Positions 64,000 through 64,000 of a stretch of DNA of 64,000 nt are shown here, piece by piece. The notes under the pieces are model-generated. The model did no database searches, was not told where the DNA came from, and was given only the letters and a program-made list of their open reading frames with translations. Every line of letters starts with the position of its first letter. Position 1 is the stretch's first letter. The position numbers were made by a program, and so were the translations under genes. The stretch lies in the NCBI GenBank assembly GCA_029552745.1, contig JAKPDK010000169.1, positions 61,672 to 125,671 of the forward strand, given 5' to 3'. This DNA comes from Candidatus Hydrogenedentota bacterium (GTDB lineage: Bacteria > Hydrogenedentota > Hydrogenedentia > Hydrogenedentales > SLHB01).

Positions 64000-64000
64000 G
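63391..64000 (-). mobile_element. Insertion sequence (IS481-like) with one end in the window
   Basis: The right-hand copy of the family end, TGTATAAGTCCAGTACC, starts at 63391; the transposase gene reads towards it. The other end lies beyond 64000. The first ~60 bases of this end (TGT...GGATGAGGAATTGAAGAGG, in blocks) match the left ends of the six MITE-like copies, which lack transposase. Start TGT fits the IS481 family. Confidence 0.8.

Overview
The window reads as chromosomal DNA of a Gram-negative, polysaccharide-using bacterium. The envelope genes point that way: an OmpH/Skp chaperone, an AsmA-type giant protein, an ExbB/ExbD/TonB set, lipoproteins and an M48 envelope protease. Glycoside hydrolase-like proteins, a Tat-exported sulfatase, Gfo/Idh/MocA and sugar-isomerase genes and two sugar ABC transporters resemble gene sets of Planctomycetota/Verrucomicrobiota/Lentisphaerota and candidate phyla such as Hydrogenedentota. 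That placement is inference from gene content; no rRNA gene is present.

Layout. 1-700: the 3' end of an alpha-2-macroglobulin-like gene and a small membrane protein. 1264-7372: a CUT1 sugar transporter (binding protein and two permeases), a mannitol-1-phosphate dehydrogenase homologue and an unknown multi-pass membrane protein. 7422-11737: tRNA-Glu, tRNA-Gln, mfd and rpsD. 12482-22245: a DegT-type aminotransferase, a secreted glycosidase-nitrilase fusion, Skp, a nucleotide-sugar epimerase, a Cys-rich mini-protein, a GH38 homologue and a CHAD protein. 22869-26981: a secreted glycosidase-like protein and a sulfatase, flanked by two copies of a mobile element. 27744-34879: a DUF255 protein with DsbD, a CBS protein, xseA, xseB and ispA. 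34889-39383: a CUT2-type transporter without an ATPase gene, an oxidoreductase and a sugar isomerase homologue. 39951-47703: an rRNA/tRNA methyltransferase, a membrane/spermidine-synthase-like fusion, an epimerase, an alkaline phosphatase and a three-haem cytochrome peroxidase. 47726-53261: TonB, ExbD and ExbB followed by argB, argJ and argC (all minus strand). 53865-63279: the AsmA-like giant, then the tpiA-secG-murA-hisD-hisC-M48 gene run (minus strand). 63391-end: an insertion sequence cut by the window edge.

One structural theme unites the non-coding DNA. Every gap longer than about 300 bases (six of them) holds a copy, all in one orientation, of a roughly 400-475 bp element. Each carries an internal ~143 bp palindromic core, and the recognisable ends match the end of the transposase-bearing insertion sequence at 63391. 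I read these as non-autonomous derivatives (MITE-like) of that IS481-like element.

The most unusual proteins are the glycosidase-nitrilase fusion (13865-16270), a GH38 homologue whose nucleophile aspartate is replaced by phenylalanine (18363-21149), and a MalG-type permease with a KOW/SH3-like insert in its first extracytoplasmic loop (3553-4560). No CRISPR array, prophage or defence island was seen.
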